DNA of 16,688 bases from Bacteroidales bacterium (GTDB taxonomy: Bacteria; Bacteroidota; Bacteroidia; Bacteroidales; VadinHA17). The stretch lies in the NCBI GenBank assembly GCA_003518245.1, contig DOZA01000179.1:440-17127 (forward strand). The letters are read 5' to 3'. Positions 1-6,796 of the stretch are shown piece by piece. The position numbers were made by a program, and so were the translations under genes. Within the stretch, counting starts at the first letter, position 1; the number at the start of each line of letters is the position of its first letter. The notes under the pieces were generated by a model. The model was not told the origin of the DNA. It saw only the letters and a list, made by a program, of their open reading frames with translations, and made no database searches.

Positions 1-26
1 TAGAGACGTTGCATGCAACGTCTCTA
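1..26. repeat. Perfect 26-bp palindrome, dispersed-repeat type
   Basis: The half-site tagagacgttgca is followed directly by its exact reverse complement with no spacer, so the element is a perfect inverted repeat. The next base, c27, would pair with a g just outside the window, so the palindrome probably continues at least one base to the left. From memory, closely similar GAGACGTTGCATGCAACGTCTC palindromes occur as short intergenic repeats in many Bacteroidota and Cyanobacteria; this could not be checked here. It ends 7 bp before the preferred start codon of the kinase at 34. In RNA it would fold into a strong hairpin close to the start of translation. Confidence 0.75.
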
Positions 27-33
27 CAAATAT

Positions 34-678
34 ATGATACAAAATTATAAATATATAATTATCGAAGGTAACATAGGGGCCGGCAAAACAAGCCTTGCCA
101 GTATGATAGCCGAAACATATGGTGCAAGACTTATTCTGGAGAAATTTGCCGATAACCCTTTCCTTCCAAAATTTTACAGTGAGCCTGAGAGGTACGCTTT
201 CCCACTGGAGCTGTCGTTTCTGGCTGAAAGGTACAGTCAATTGAAAAATGAAATAGGTAGTGTTGATATGTTCAGCCCCTTCACTGTCGCTGATTTCTAT
301 TTTATGAAGTCAATAGTATTTGCGTCGGCCACCCTTGAAGAAGATGAATTTAACCTGTACCGGCAATTATTCCATATAATTTACCAGTCGTTGCCCAAAC
401 CTGATCTGTATATATATCTTCATGTTGATACCCCCGGGCTGATAAGTAATATTGCAAACAGGGGCAGAGATTATGAATCGACTATTGATGCTGAATATCT
501 ACTTAAAATCCAAAACAGTTATTTTAACTGGTTCAGACAAAATCCTGAGCATACCTACCTTATACTTGATATCAACAATATTGACTTTGTAAATAATAAG
601 GATGATTATGAAAGAGTGATAGATGTAATATTTAATCATAGTCATAGTAATGGCATTAACAGGGCTATTTTGAAGTAA
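34..678 (+). CDS. Deoxynucleoside kinase (dNK family)
   Basis: This enzyme phosphorylates deoxynucleosides at the 5' position with ATP, the first step of deoxynucleotide salvage in the cytoplasm. It shows the P-loop GNIGAGKT at residues 12-19, a following EKFADNPF segment that matches the substrate-side Glu region, and a LID-type RGRDYE motif late in the protein. The Asp-Arg-Ser motif of classic dNKs appears here as DFYFMKS, a form I associate with Bacteroidota members. I chose the ATG at 34, giving 214 residues, a normal family length. An in-frame ATG at 13 lies inside the 26-bp palindrome and would only add a basic, non-conserved heptapeptide. The left edge of the window hides any upstream partner; folK is a frequent neighbour in this phylum. 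Exact nucleoside preference (dA, dG or dC) cannot be told from sequence alone. Confidence 0.88.
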   Translation: MIQNYKYIIIEGNIGAGKTSLASMIAETYGARLILEKFADNPFLPKFYSEPERYAFPLELSFLAERYSQLKNEIGSVDMFSPFTVADFYFMKSIVFASATLEEDEFNLYRQLFHIIYQSLPKPDLYIYLHVDTPGLISNIANRGRDYESTIDAEYLLKIQNSYFNWFRQNPEHTYLILDINNIDFVNNKDDYERVIDVIFNHSHSNGINRAILK

Positions 679-691
679 TTTTACCACTGGG

Positions 692-725
692 TTGACCCGT
701 ATTATATATTTTTTTATTAGATTTG
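692..725 (+). promoter_or_regulatory. Bacteroidota-type promoter for the lipoprotein gene
   Basis: A TTG at 692-694 and TAGATTTG at 718-725 are separated by 23 bases, fitting the Bacteroidota pattern TTG-N17-23-TAnnTTTG. Transcription would start near 732, giving a leader of about 50 bases before the ATG at 781. No RNA data are available. Confidence 0.5.
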
Positions 726-780
726 CACTATTATGACTGTTAAGACTTGATCAACAATTAAATAATTAATATTTGTTACC

Positions 781-2490
781 ATGAAAAAAATCAGAAGCTA
801 TTTTATTCTAGTTATTGCTGCTGCTGTTTTATCAGGATGTAGTGGTTTGAATAAGATGAAACAAAATGCCAACCAGGTCAGGTACGAAGTAATTCCCGAG
901 GTGCTTGAAGCACATGCCGGGGCCGTGGACATGACAGTTAATGGCACTTTCCCTGAAAAATACTTTGATAAAAACACAACCCTGGAAGCTACTCCGGTAC
1001 TCGTATATGACGGAGGGGAAACGCAGTTTGATAAAGTTACCCTGCAGGGAGAAAATGTTCAGGCAAATAATGAGGTTATAACGAACGCAGGTGATAATTT
1101 TACCTATAATAGTTCAGTACCTTTTGAAGAATCAATGCGTAAGTCAGAGCTAATGCTCAGGGTGACCGCAACCAGGAAGGGCAAATCGCTTGATTTTGAT
1201 CCAGTGAAACTTGCCGATGGTGTAATAGCTACATCAACACTGGTTGGTACCGATCCCATGCCTATAGGAATGGCTGACAATTTCAAGAGGATTATTCCTG
1301 AAGATAAAATGGCTGATATTCATTACCTTATAAATATGTCCAATATCAGGAATACAGAACTCAAGTCTGAAGATATTGCAGCACTCGAGGAATATCTTGC
1401 GCTCGTTAATGAGTCAGAAGATATGGAATTTATTGATATGATGGTAAGTGCCTATGCATCACCTGATGGACCACTGGATTTTAATGATAAGCTTTCAGGT
1501 AAAAGGCTTGAATCAGCAGGCAAGTATGTAAAGCGTGAATTTGAAAAAGCTGAAATATCTGATGTTGATAAAGAAGGTTTTGTAAAGAGCAAGGCTACAG
1601 CTGAAGACTGGGAAGGATTCAAGTCTGAAGTTGAGAATTCAAACATAGAAGATAAGGAACTCATAATTCGTGTTCTTTCAATGTATTCCGATCCTGTTGT
1701 ACGTGAACAGGAAATAAAAAATATGGCAGCTGCTTTCGAAATACTTAAGAAAGATATTCTGCCTAAACTGAGAAGGTCAAAACTTGTTGTAAATGTGAAC
1801 AAGATAGGACGTTCCGATGAAGAAATACTGGAACAGATTAATTCTGATCCTACAGTTCTCAATATTGAAGAATTATTATATGCTGCAACATTAACTGATA
1901 AACCTGAAGAACAACTCAAGTATTATCAGATAGCTGCCAGGCAGGAGCCCAAGTGCTTGAGAGCACATAATAATGTTGGTGTGGTTTCGCTCGAAATGGG
2001 TAAAGTAGCGGAAGCTAAAGCTGCTTTTGAGAAAGCCAAAGCTATTAAGAATAATGATGTCGTTAAAAACAACCTAGGGTTTATTGCTCTTATTGAAGGC
2101 AATATAGACGAAGCTGAAGAATATTTCAATGCTACTTCAACTGAGGAGTCGAAATATGGTCTCGGCACAATAGCTATAATGAAAGGTGAATATGATAGGG
2201 CTGTAAACTATTTCAATAATAAGCCATCAGTTAACAATGCTCTTGCGCATGTACTTAAAGGTGACCTGAGTAAAGCTAAAAACATGCTTGACAATATGGA
2301 AATGTGCGAAAGTGGTACATCATCTTACCTTAAAGCAGTAATAGGTGCCAGGATGGATAATAAAGATTATATGCTGAATGGCCTGCGTGAGGCTATTGAA
2401 AATAATGCTGACTGGAAAGCTTATGCTGTTGATGATATTGAATTTGCAAAATTCTTTAACGATTCAGCTTTTATCTCATTGGTGCAATAA
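781..2490 (+). CDS. Outer-membrane-type lipoprotein with OmpA-like core and TPR repeats
   Basis: This 569-residue protein begins with a lipoprotein signal peptide: basic MKKIR, a hydrophobic stretch and the lipobox LSGC with Cys20 as the acylation site. It is therefore probably anchored in the envelope, most likely the outer membrane. Residues about 170-345 resemble the divergent OmpA-like fold of Bacteroidota: YASPDG at 225-230 followed by an N..LS..R helix, then a WEGF helix and a PKLRRSKL strand. The Asp that binds diaminopimelate in true OmpA domains is replaced at the YASPDG turn, so peptidoglycan binding is doubtful. From about residue 375 to 510 come TPR-like helical pairs (for example HNNVGVVSLEMGKVAEA and NNLGFIALIEGNIDEA). 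The C-terminus is a short helical region ending in LVQ. It stands alone between a promoter and a strong terminator. I do not recognise a named protein; a scaffold role in an envelope complex is inference. Confidence 0.8.
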   Translation: MKKIRSYFILVIAAAVLSGCSGLNKMKQNANQVRYEVIPEVLEAHAGAVDMTVNGTFPEKYFDKNTTLEATPVLVYDGGETQFDKVTLQGENVQANNEVITNAGDNFTYNSSVPFEESMRKSELMLRVTATRKGKSLDFDPVKLADGVIATSTLVGTDPMPIGMADNFKRIIPEDKMADIHYLINMSNIRNTELKSEDIAALEEYLALVNESEDMEFIDMMVSAYASPDGPLDFNDKLSGKRLESAGKYVKREFEKAEISDVDKEGFVKSKATAEDWEGFKSEVENSNIEDKELIIRVLSMYSDPVVREQEIKNMAAAFEILKKDILPKLRRSKLVVNVNKIGRSDEEILEQINSDPTVLNIEELLYAATLTDKPEEQLKYYQIAARQEPKCLRAHNNVGVVSLEMGKVAEAKAAFEKAKAIKNNDVVKNNLGFIALIEGNIDEAEEYFNATSTEESKYGLGTIAIMKGEYDRAVNYFNNKPSVNNALAHVLKGDLSKAKNMLDNMEMCESGTSSYLKAVIGARMDNKDYMLNGLREAIENNADWKAYAVDDIEFAKFFNDSAFISLVQ

Positions 2491-2516
2491 GATAGAATAA
2501 ATTACAAGTTAAATAG

Positions 2517-2546
2517 AAAATGCCCCGTAGAAATACGGGGCATTTT
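2517..2546. terminator. Bidirectional rho-independent terminator
   Basis: The 13-base arm aaaatgccccgta, a gaaa loop and the exact complementary arm tacggggcatttt form a perfect hairpin. There is an A-run on the left and a T-run on the right, so it can terminate from both directions. It sits between the convergent lipoprotein gene (stop at 2490) and the methyltransferase gene (stop at 2568), as expected for a shared terminator. Confidence 0.92.
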
Positions 2547-2567
2547 TATTTGGAACGTAGAACAATA

Positions 2568-3107
2568 TTATTCTTTGAGGTAGTATAATTTGGTAAACAT
2601 ATCCCAGAGTACAATGCCTGCCGATACTGAAACATTGAACGAATGCTTGGTTCCAAACTGGGGTATTTCAAGACAATGGTCTGAAAGATCAATTATATCC
2701 TGTTGTACTCCCTTTACTTCATGTCCGAATACAAGTGCATACTTAAAGCCTTTTTCAGGTTTGAAATCCTGTAAAGGTGTCGATCCTTCAACCTGCTCAA
2801 GAGATATAATTGTGTAAGCCGATGATTTCAATTCATTTATTGCATCCAGAGTATTTTTATAATACTTCCAGCCTACTGATTCAGTTGCCCCCAGGGCTGT
2901 TTTATGTATATCCCTGTGAGGAGGTGTAGCGGTAATACCACATAAATATACTGCCTCGGCTTTAAGACAATCGGCAGTCCTGAATACTGAACCTATATTA
3001 TTAAGGCTCCTGATATTATCCAGCACAATAATAAACGGGCTTTTATCTCCCAGCCTGAATTCTTCCACTGTCTTCCTCCTGAGTTCCCACATTTTCAGCT
3101 TGCGCAT
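2568..3107 (-). CDS. SPOUT/TrmH-family RNA 2'-O-methyltransferase
   Basis: This 179-residue protein is a knotted SpoU-type methyltransferase that transfers a methyl group from S-adenosylmethionine to a ribose 2'-OH in tRNA or rRNA. All three family motifs are present: motif 1 NIGSVFRT at residues 37-44 with the catalytic Arg43, motif 2 ALVFGHEVKGV near 127, and motif 3 EIPQFGTKHSFNVSVSAG near 147-164. It lacks the L30e-like RNA-binding extension of TrmB/RlmB-type members and has only a short basic N-terminus, so it is closer to minimal TrmH or TrmL-like enzymes. The SFNVSVSA motif looks more like the Gm18 TrmH group than TrmL, but target assignment is inference. The first Met (MRKLKM) is used; Met6 is a possible alternative start. 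It is transcribed divergently from sucC and ends at the shared terminator. Confidence 0.85.
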   Translation of the reverse strand: MRKLKMWELRRKTVEEFRLGDKSPFIIVLDNIRSLNNIGSVFRTADCLKAEAVYLCGITATPPHRDIHKTALGATESVGWKYYKNTLDAINELKSSAYTIISLEQVEGSTPLQDFKPEKGFKYALVFGHEVKGVQQDIIDLSDHCLEIPQFGTKHSFNVSVSAGIVLWDMFTKLYYLKE

Positions 3108-3154
3108 AATATCTTCATTTTTTACTAAAATAGAGAAAAAAAATGTAATTTGGC

Positions 3155-3183
3155 ATCTGCTTTTTTCGTAGTATAAAGCAGAT
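3155..3183. repeat. 9-bp perfect inverted repeat in the methyltransferase/sucC intergenic region
   Basis: The arms atctgcttt (3155-3163) and aaagcagat (3175-3183) are exact complements around an 11-base loop. They lie 24 bases before the sucC ATG, immediately followed by a second AT palindrome, gattaattaatc, at 3181-3192. The element could be a leader-RNA hairpin or an operator. There is no T-run, so it is not a standard terminator. An imperfect -7-like TAATTTG lies just upstream at 3146-3152, one base short of the TAnnTTTG spacing. Confidence 0.5.
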
Positions 3184-3207
3184 TAATTAATCCATAAACT
3201 TCTTTCT

Positions 3208-4398
3208 ATGAATCTACATGAATACCAGGGTAAATCAATATTGAAAAACTACAATGTTCATATACAGGAAGGCTTTGTTGCAGAAACACCTGACCAGGCA
3301 GTTATGATTGCCAGGCAATTAAAATCCAAGTTCAATTCAGAATTCTATGTAATAAAAGCACAAATTCATGCAGGAGGAAGAGGTAAAGGAGGAGGGGTGA
3401 AACTTGCAAAGTCAATAGATGAAGTGGGTAATATAGCAGATAACATACTGGGCATGCAACTGGTAACACATCAAACCGGTCCCAAAGGGAAAGAAGTACA
3501 TAAGGTGCTTGTTGCCCAGGATGTTTATTATCCGGGCGATTATGAGACGGAAGAATATTATATCAGTTTGTTGCTTGACCGTGACAGCGGGCGTCATGTA
3601 TTGATGTATTCACCTGAAGGAGGAATGGACATTGAAGTGGTAGCGCGGGAAACACCTCATCTTATTTACAGGGAATACATCGACCCGGGCATGGGACTGC
3701 AGACCTATCAGATGAGGAGAATAGCTTTTAATCTGGGGCTGACAGGGGAAGCATTCAAGGATATGCTCAGGTTTCTAAAAGGTCTTTATGACTCGTTTAT
3801 CTACAGCGATGCACAACTGCTGGAGATCAATCCTGTATTAAAAACCAGTGATAATAAGATACTTGCTGTTGATTGCAAGTTCAGTATTGATGATAGTGCT
3901 CTTTTCAGACATAAAGATATAATGGCCATGAGAGATATAACGGAAGAAGATCCTACCGAGGTGGAAGCAGGAGAGCATAATCTTAATTTTGTTAAGCTTG
4001 ATGGTAATGTGGGATGCATGGTTAATGGTGCCGGCCTGGCTATGGCCACTATGGATCTTATTAAACTCTCCGGGGGCAGCCCGGCTAACTTCCTTGATGT
4101 TGGTGGTACTGCAAGTGCAGAAACGGTGGAGGCAGGATTCAGGATTATCCTTAAAGATCCTAATGTTAAAGCCATACTGATAAATATATTCGGTGGTATA
4201 GTAAGATGCGACAGGGTTGCAAATGGTGTGGTGGAAGCATGCAAATCATTCGGTTCTTTGCCTGTTCCTGTTATCGTCAGACTGCAGGGTACAAATGCTG
4301 AAGAAGCCAAAACAATAATTGATAACTCTGGACTTGAAGTATTCTCAGCTATATCATTTGAAGATGCAGCAATAAGGATTAAGGAAGTAATATCATAA
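3208..4398 (+). CDS. sucC: Succinyl-CoA synthetase (ADP/GDP-forming) beta subunit
   Basis: SucC pairs with the SucD alpha subunit to convert succinyl-CoA, nucleoside diphosphate and phosphate into succinate, CoA and NTP in the TCA cycle. The 396-residue length is standard. The protein starts with the family signature MNLHEYQGK. The ATP-grasp glycine-rich loop is GGRGKGGGVK near residues 53-62. The Mg/nucleotide residues lie in LLEINPV and AVDCKFSIDDSALFRH near 208-235. The C-terminal ligase domain carries GCMVNGAGLAMATMD, NFLDVGG and the power-helix loop NIFGGIVRCD. No sucD follows: the next 441 bases hold only a small minus-strand gene and a promoter. sucC is therefore a single-gene unit here, and sucD must lie elsewhere, which is common in this phylum. 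Whether it prefers ADP or GDP cannot be decided from these motifs. Confidence 0.97.
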   Translation: MNLHEYQGKSILKNYNVHIQEGFVAETPDQAVMIARQLKSKFNSEFYVIKAQIHAGGRGKGGGVKLAKSIDEVGNIADNILGMQLVTHQTGPKGKEVHKVLVAQDVYYPGDYETEEYYISLLLDRDSGRHVLMYSPEGGMDIEVVARETPHLIYREYIDPGMGLQTYQMRRIAFNLGLTGEAFKDMLRFLKGLYDSFIYSDAQLLEINPVLKTSDNKILAVDCKFSIDDSALFRHKDIMAMRDITEEDPTEVEAGEHNLNFVKLDGNVGCMVNGAGLAMATMDLIKLSGGSPANFLDVGGTASAETVEAGFRIILKDPNVKAILINIFGGIVRCDRVANGVVEACKSFGSLPVPVIVRLQGTNAEEAKTIIDNSGLEVFSAISFEDAAIRIKEVIS

Positions 4399-4451
4399 TT
4401 TCATCTTCTCTTTTATCTGAATAAAAAAGTGGTTTTGCAATAATATCGTCC

Positions 4452-4616
4452 TTACTTTGAACTCTTGTGCGAACCGTCTATATTGACCCATGGTCTTTTA
4501 TCAGGGTTAAATACTTCAGGCAACTCATTTGTGCATGCAGAAGCATGGATGCATGATGATGGTTTCCAGTAAACCGTAATTTCCTTGTTCTTATACTTCC
4601 TTTTTCCTGATTCCAT
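4452..4616 (-). CDS. Short YjdI/Fer4_19-type iron-sulfur protein, C-terminally truncated
   Basis: A 54-codon minus-strand frame starts with ATG at 4616, directly preceded by an in-frame stop, and ends with TAA at 4452. Its protein has the order YKNKEITVYWKP, CIHASAC, LPEVFNPDKRPWVNIDG. This closely follows the mono-cluster (4Fe-4S) YjdI family (CxHxxxC, then F..kRPWi). Family members run to about 65-75 residues and end with a CPSGAL motif carrying a further cluster cysteine. Here the frame stops after DGSHKSSK, and neither of the other two frames downstream restores CPSGAL, so only Cys22 and Cys28 remain. Either the gene is a decaying remnant or it is an unusually short variant that needs a partner for its cluster. 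It converges on the sucC stop, 53 bases away. Family identity is fairly sure; function as an iron-sulfur protein is doubtful. Confidence 0.65.
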   Translation of the reverse strand: MESGKRKYKNKEITVYWKPSSCIHASACTNELPEVFNPDKRPWVNIDGSHKSSK

Positions 4617-4663
4617 GTCTTATGTGTGTTGTATATTATTTTAACAATAATTAATAAATTTGG

Positions 4664-4694
4664 TTGTACCAATAAGGATTTATTGATACTTTTG
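4664..4694 (+). promoter_or_regulatory. Bacteroidota-type promoter for the membrane hybrid kinase
   Basis: TTG at 4664-4666 and TACTTTTG at 4687-4694 are separated by 20 bases, a very good match to the TTG-N17-23-TAnnTTTG pattern. Transcription would begin near 4701, leaving a leader of roughly 140 bases before the kinase ATG at 4840. I see no strong hairpin or riboswitch in that leader, only a weak 6-bp inverted repeat (ccgtat at 4784 and atacgg at 4811). Confidence 0.5.
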
Positions 4695-4839
4695 TGGCAT
4701 ATTTAATTAATTGACAGTTAAAAAGTTTTACAATTATCGTAAAGTTAATAGGATTTATGAAATATTGCCTGTCTGATTTTTTGCCGTATGTGATTGGAAG
4801 TAAATTTTTAATACGGAAGTGAAGAAAGCGTAAACATGA

Positions 4840-6705
4840 ATGAAGATGTTTCAGCACGAATTTGTTACCATAATTGTTGTATTTTGTACTCTTCCCAGCA
4901 TACTGAAAGTTATATTCTCATCTTTTTTTGAACTTTCATTATTTGAGAATCTTGAAACTCTCCCATCTGATATAAAGCAGATGATGATTATTATATCAAG
5001 CGCTTTTGTTTTACTTGTCACCCTTACAATATTCTTCCTTAGAAAGAGAAGAAAGATGACCGTTGAATTAAGGTCAAAAACAGAAGAGGCTGAAGAGGCC
5101 AATCGTAATCTTGAAAACCTCAATAAAGAATTACTGGCACAAAAAAATAAAATAGCCAAAGAGTTGTCTGATTCAGAATTGCTTTACAGTATTATGATTG
5201 ATTCGGCTGACGATGGAATAATTTTTTATGATACCGACTGGTCTGTAAAGTTTGCCAATCCCGCAATTTATTCAATACTGGGATTTGACCAGGACAAAGA
5301 CAGGACATCTGATATAATAAGTAATGAAGACCTCCTTCATCCTGATAATATTGATTTTCACTTGAAGCGATCAGAAGCTATAGCTGAAAAAGGCTTCTAT
5401 GAATCGGAGATAAAGGTAAAGCATGAGAATGGTAAATATGTTGTTCTGTCAACAAAGCTGGTAAAAGTTAAGGATGAATCAGGTGTACCATTAGGGATAC
5501 TATCTATTTCCCGTGATATTACATCTCTTAAAGATACCCAGAACCAGCTGATTATTGCAAAGGAAAAAGCTGAGGAGGGGAATAGGCTGAAATCTACTTT
5601 CCTGGCTAATATTTCACATGAGATACGAACACCCTTAAACAGTATTATTGGCTTTGCGAACCTGTTGAATGATATTGATGCTTCTGAGGATGTAAGAGAG
5701 GAATATATTAATTATCTGAACCAGAACACGGAAAAACTACTGCAGGTTATTACTGATATCATTGATCTGAGCAAGCTCGAGAATAATGAGATAGATATAA
5801 GTTACAACCCGGTAAAAATAAATTCAATTCTGGACTATGCTGATGAATATACCACTAAGCTTATTGACCGCAGTGGTAAGGATATAAAATTATCTGTTGA
5901 GAAAGGACTGCCTGATGATAGGGATATTGTATACTCTGACGAAATGTGGATGAAAAGAGTTTTCAGGCATCTTCTGGATAATGCTGTTAAATTTACCAGG
6001 GCAGGAAAAGTTGAAGTGAAATCAGCTCTTGCCGGCTCAACTGTTATGTTCACTATCAGTGATACCGGTATAGGTATAAGCAGGGGGAATTTAAAAAATA
6101 TCTTTGAACAATTCAGGCAGGAAGAAGACGGGCATCATCGATCATATGAAGGACTGGGGGTAGGGCTCACGATGGCACGCAAGGTGGTTGATAATATGGA
6201 TGGTTATCTATGGGTTGAATCTGAAAAGGGCAAGGGATCAGAATTCTTTTTTACCATACCTTACCGGCCGGTTGATACATCTTCTTATACCGAAGCTAAG
6301 AAAGCGAAGGATACTATTTCCCTCAGCCAGGACTGGTCAGGTAAAACCATCCTTGTCGCTGATGATAATATTGATATCCTAAAATATCTGAACCGCGTTT
6401 TATCCAATACAGGTATAAATGTAATTCATGCACGTTCAGGAATTGAGATATTGGATATAATAAGGGGTAAAGAGTCTATTGACCTAGTATTGCTAAACCT
6501 GCAGATGCCTGAATTGAATGGGACTGAAGCATTGGTCGAGATAAGAAAAATAGAAAGTAAAATACCTATTGTTGCACAAACAGCTTCCATACTCGAGGAC
6601 GAGCAGAATGACCTGGTAAATGCGGGTTGCAGCGCATGCCTTGTAGAACCTGTAAGCCAGGACCAGCTGCTGTCAGTAATATCAAGCTTTCTGAATAAAA
6701 ACTGA
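4840..6705 (+). CDS. Membrane-anchored PAS hybrid histidine kinase with degenerate receiver
   Basis: The order in this 621-residue protein is: two hydrophobic segments (about residues 8-28 and 46-66) around a short external loop, a charged coiled coil (70-110), a PAS domain (about 112-232), HisKA, HATPase_c and a receiver. The phospho-acceptor His260 lies in NISHEIRTPLN. The ATPase has the N box LLDNAVKF, G1 DTGIGIS, the F box FEQF and G2 GLGVGL, so the kinase core looks active. The receiver (about 502-621) keeps the acidic pair Asp508/Asp509 and the Thr of AQTAS. However, the phospho-acceptor Asp is Asn553 (LLNLQMPE) and the conserved Lys before Pro is Glu603 (LVEP). It therefore should not accept phosphate in the normal way. 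The signal must pass to another protein, or the receiver acts as a dead regulatory module. No response regulator gene is adjacent. The start could also be Met3. Confidence 0.88.
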   Translation: MKMFQHEFVTIIVVFCTLPSILKVIFSSFFELSLFENLETLPSDIKQMMIIISSAFVLLVTLTIFFLRKRRKMTVELRSKTEEAEEANRNLENLNKELLAQKNKIAKELSDSELLYSIMIDSADDGIIFYDTDWSVKFANPAIYSILGFDQDKDRTSDIISNEDLLHPDNIDFHLKRSEAIAEKGFYESEIKVKHENGKYVVLSTKLVKVKDESGVPLGILSISRDITSLKDTQNQLIIAKEKAEEGNRLKSTFLANISHEIRTPLNSIIGFANLLNDIDASEDVREEYINYLNQNTEKLLQVITDIIDLSKLENNEIDISYNPVKINSILDYADEYTTKLIDRSGKDIKLSVEKGLPDDRDIVYSDEMWMKRVFRHLLDNAVKFTRAGKVEVKSALAGSTVMFTISDTGIGISRGNLKNIFEQFRQEEDGHHRSYEGLGVGLTMARKVVDNMDGYLWVESEKGKGSEFFFTIPYRPVDTSSYTEAKKAKDTISLSQDWSGKTILVADDNIDILKYLNRVLSNTGINVIHARSGIEILDIIRGKESIDLVLLNLQMPELNGTEALVEIRKIESKIPIVAQTASILEDEQNDLVNAGCSACLVEPVSQDQLLSVISSFLNKN

Positions 6706-6796
6706 TTCTTATTTCCGACGCCGGGATAACATTCTTCTTATCATTATACTGTCACATTTTTTATCACTATTTTTAGGATACCAATAGATTAATACT

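Noticed and set aside
1452..1919. 155-residue Ser-rich frame antisense to the lipoprotein gene
   Set aside because: Its Ser/Leu/Ile composition is that of a shadow of an acidic, Lys/Glu-rich coding strand.
3801..4310. 169-residue open frame antisense to sucC
   Set aside because: It is a codon-bias shadow of a highly conserved gene, low-complexity Ser/Leu-rich, with no family signature.
4478..4672. 64-residue minus-strand frame over the sucC-kinase gap
   Set aside because: It is the wrong frame over the YjdI-like gene; the conserved CIHASAC/RPWVNID protein is read in the neighbouring frame from 4616.
4651..4857. 68-residue minus-strand frame ahead of the membrane kinase
   Set aside because: It is AT-driven sequence covering the plus-strand promoter and leader, with no recognisable motif.
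4836..4931. Out-of-frame ATG at 4836 giving a 31-residue frame overlapping the kinase start
   Set aside because: There is no motif and it ends inside the kinase; it is most likely a chance ATG in ATGAATGAAG.
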